Below are positions 63,467 to 64,000 of a stretch of DNA of 64,000 nucleotides, piece by piece. The stretch's first letter is position 1. Every line of letters starts with the position of its first letter. Location of the stretch: contig DELZ01000001.1 in assembly GCA_002354635.1 (NCBI GenBank), positions 421,085-485,084 on the forward strand, read 5' to 3'. Below the pieces are notes generated by a model that was not told the DNA's origin, made no database searches, and worked only from the letters and a program-made list of their open reading frames with translations. Position numbers and translations under genes: made by a program. The stretch is from Sphingomonadales bacterium UBA2683 (lineage in GTDB: Bacteria > Pseudomonadota > Alphaproteobacteria > Sphingomonadales > Sphingomonadaceae).

Positions 63467-63859
63467 ATGATCGGATATGTCACACTGGGTACCAACGACC
63501 TCGACAAGGCGCGCGCTTATTATGATGCGCTGCTCGGAGAGCTGGGCGCAAAACGGCTGATGGAGCTGGAGGAAAACGGCTTCACGCTTTACGGCATCGA
63601 TATGACCAAGCCGTCAATCGCACTGACCCAGCCCTTTAACGGGGAAGCCGCGCAGCCGGGCAATGGCAATATGATAGCGTTGCAGATGCAGGAGCGCGCG
63701 CAGGTTGATGCCCTTTACAAAAAAGGCATTGCGCTGGGTGGCAGCGACGAGGGTGCACCGGGCGTTCGCGGCGACGAAGGACCGATGGCTTTCTATGCCG
63801 CCTATTTTCGCGATCCGGAAGGCAACAAGCTTTGCGCTTTTCGTCTCGGTCCGGCATAG
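63467..63859 (+). CDS. VOC family protein 2
   Basis: 130 residues from ATG 63467 (AAGGAGAG upstream). GYVTLGTNDLDKARAYYDALL, ALTQPFNGEAAQPGNGNM, FYAAYFRDPEGNKLCAF: same fold as the previous gene, clear paralogue. Substrate unknown. Confidence 0.9.
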   Translation: MIGYVTLGTNDLDKARAYYDALLGELGAKRLMELEENGFTLYGIDMTKPSIALTQPFNGEAAQPGNGNMIALQMQERAQVDALYKKGIALGGSDEGAPGVRGDEGPMAFYAAYFRDPEGNKLCAFRLGPA

Positions 63860-63883
63860 GTTGACAAAATACAGGGGAAAAAC

Positions 63884-64000
63884 ATGAAACATCTTTTGGC
63901 TTTGGCGGCGACGACCGCCTTTATCTGGGCTGCACCGGTTTCGGCACAGAACAGTTCGACGTCACCCGACCTGTCCGCTGCCATCGCGGCGGATTATGAC
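63884..64000 (+). CDS. Exported protein, 3' end outside window
   Basis: 39 residues are visible: signal peptide (MKHLLALAATTAFIWAA, cleavage near VSA-Q) and the start of the mature protein, SPDLSAAIAADYD. The AIAADYD segment resembles the beginning of exported M20-type amidohydrolases, which continue with LHxNPELS, but the window ends before any motif. AGGGGA precedes ATG 63884. Confidence 0.6.
   Translation, partial: MKHLLALAATTAFIWAAPVSAQNSSTSPDLSAAIAADYD

Noticed and set aside
1..64000. CRISPR array, prophage, integrase or transposase
   Set aside because: No regularly spaced repeats and no such protein motifs found on either strand.

Overview
The window reads as chromosomal core genome of a Sphingomonadales alphaproteobacterium (the Sphingopyxis/Sphingorhabdus neighbourhood would fit; this is inference from gene content). 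Supporting signs are a GC-rich sequence (about 60 % by eye), split cobalamin-dependent methionine synthase, RcdA, paired YdcH proteins, the ybgF-tilS-ftsH order, PTS-Ntr enzyme I, a large sphingomonad-type TonB-dependent receptor, COQ9-type ubiquinone genes and many Ala/Pro-rich envelope proteins. I see no rRNA, tRNA, CRISPR, phage or transposase gene.

Layout. 1-7.8 kb: the 3' part of clpB, a sulfotransferase-like protein, two tandem small secreted paralogues and a TonB-dependent receptor. 7.8-12.4 kb: LytM-type peptidase, DUF2093, then xseA and purD head to head with overlapping start codons, followed by a 0.7-kb hairpin-rich repeat tract. 12.4-21.4 kb: two M20 metallopeptidases; a three-gene envelope cluster (TM-BON-OmpA protein, an unlisted 33-residue membrane peptide, TM-linker-helix-hairpin-helix protein); a CNNM/CorC-type protein, an OmpA lipoprotein, an SDR and a UbiH-like hydroxylase. 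21.5-29.8 kb: ftsK, lolA, a candidate small RNA, xthA, a RibBA-like ribA, a PAS-GGDEF-EAL protein and a methyltransferase. 29.9-35.9 kb: ssb, feoAB, COQ9, an Old Yellow Enzyme, rcdA and two ydcH genes. 35.9-46.9 kb: ptsP, RodZ-like protein, cpoB-tilS-ftsH, rpoZ, a phospholipase D family protein, a class A beta-lactamase-like lipoprotein and two small lipoproteins. 47.1-52.9 kb: a methionine operon (ArsR-methyltransferase fusion, metF, metH in two pieces) with a perfect operator palindrome sitting inside its promoter. 53-64 kb: a beta-helix exported protein, an alkaline phosphatase of the Thr-nucleophile type, dsbD and a thioredoxin-fold protein, an exported methyltransferase, uvrB, a DUF3617/EF-hand lipoprotein, two VOC proteins and the start of another exported protein.

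How it works together. Most of the window is housekeeping (proteostasis, DNA repair, purine, folate/methionine, riboflavin and ubiquinone metabolism) plus envelope biogenesis. The observations most worth follow-up are the envelope trio at 15.7-17.2 kb, whose architecture recalls the mycobacterial arfABC operon; the structured non-coding segment between lolA and xthA; the autoregulatory-looking ArsR-methyltransferase/met operon; the overlapping divergent start codons of xseA and purD; and the hairpin array after purD. All identifications are from reading motifs by eye; no database search was run.
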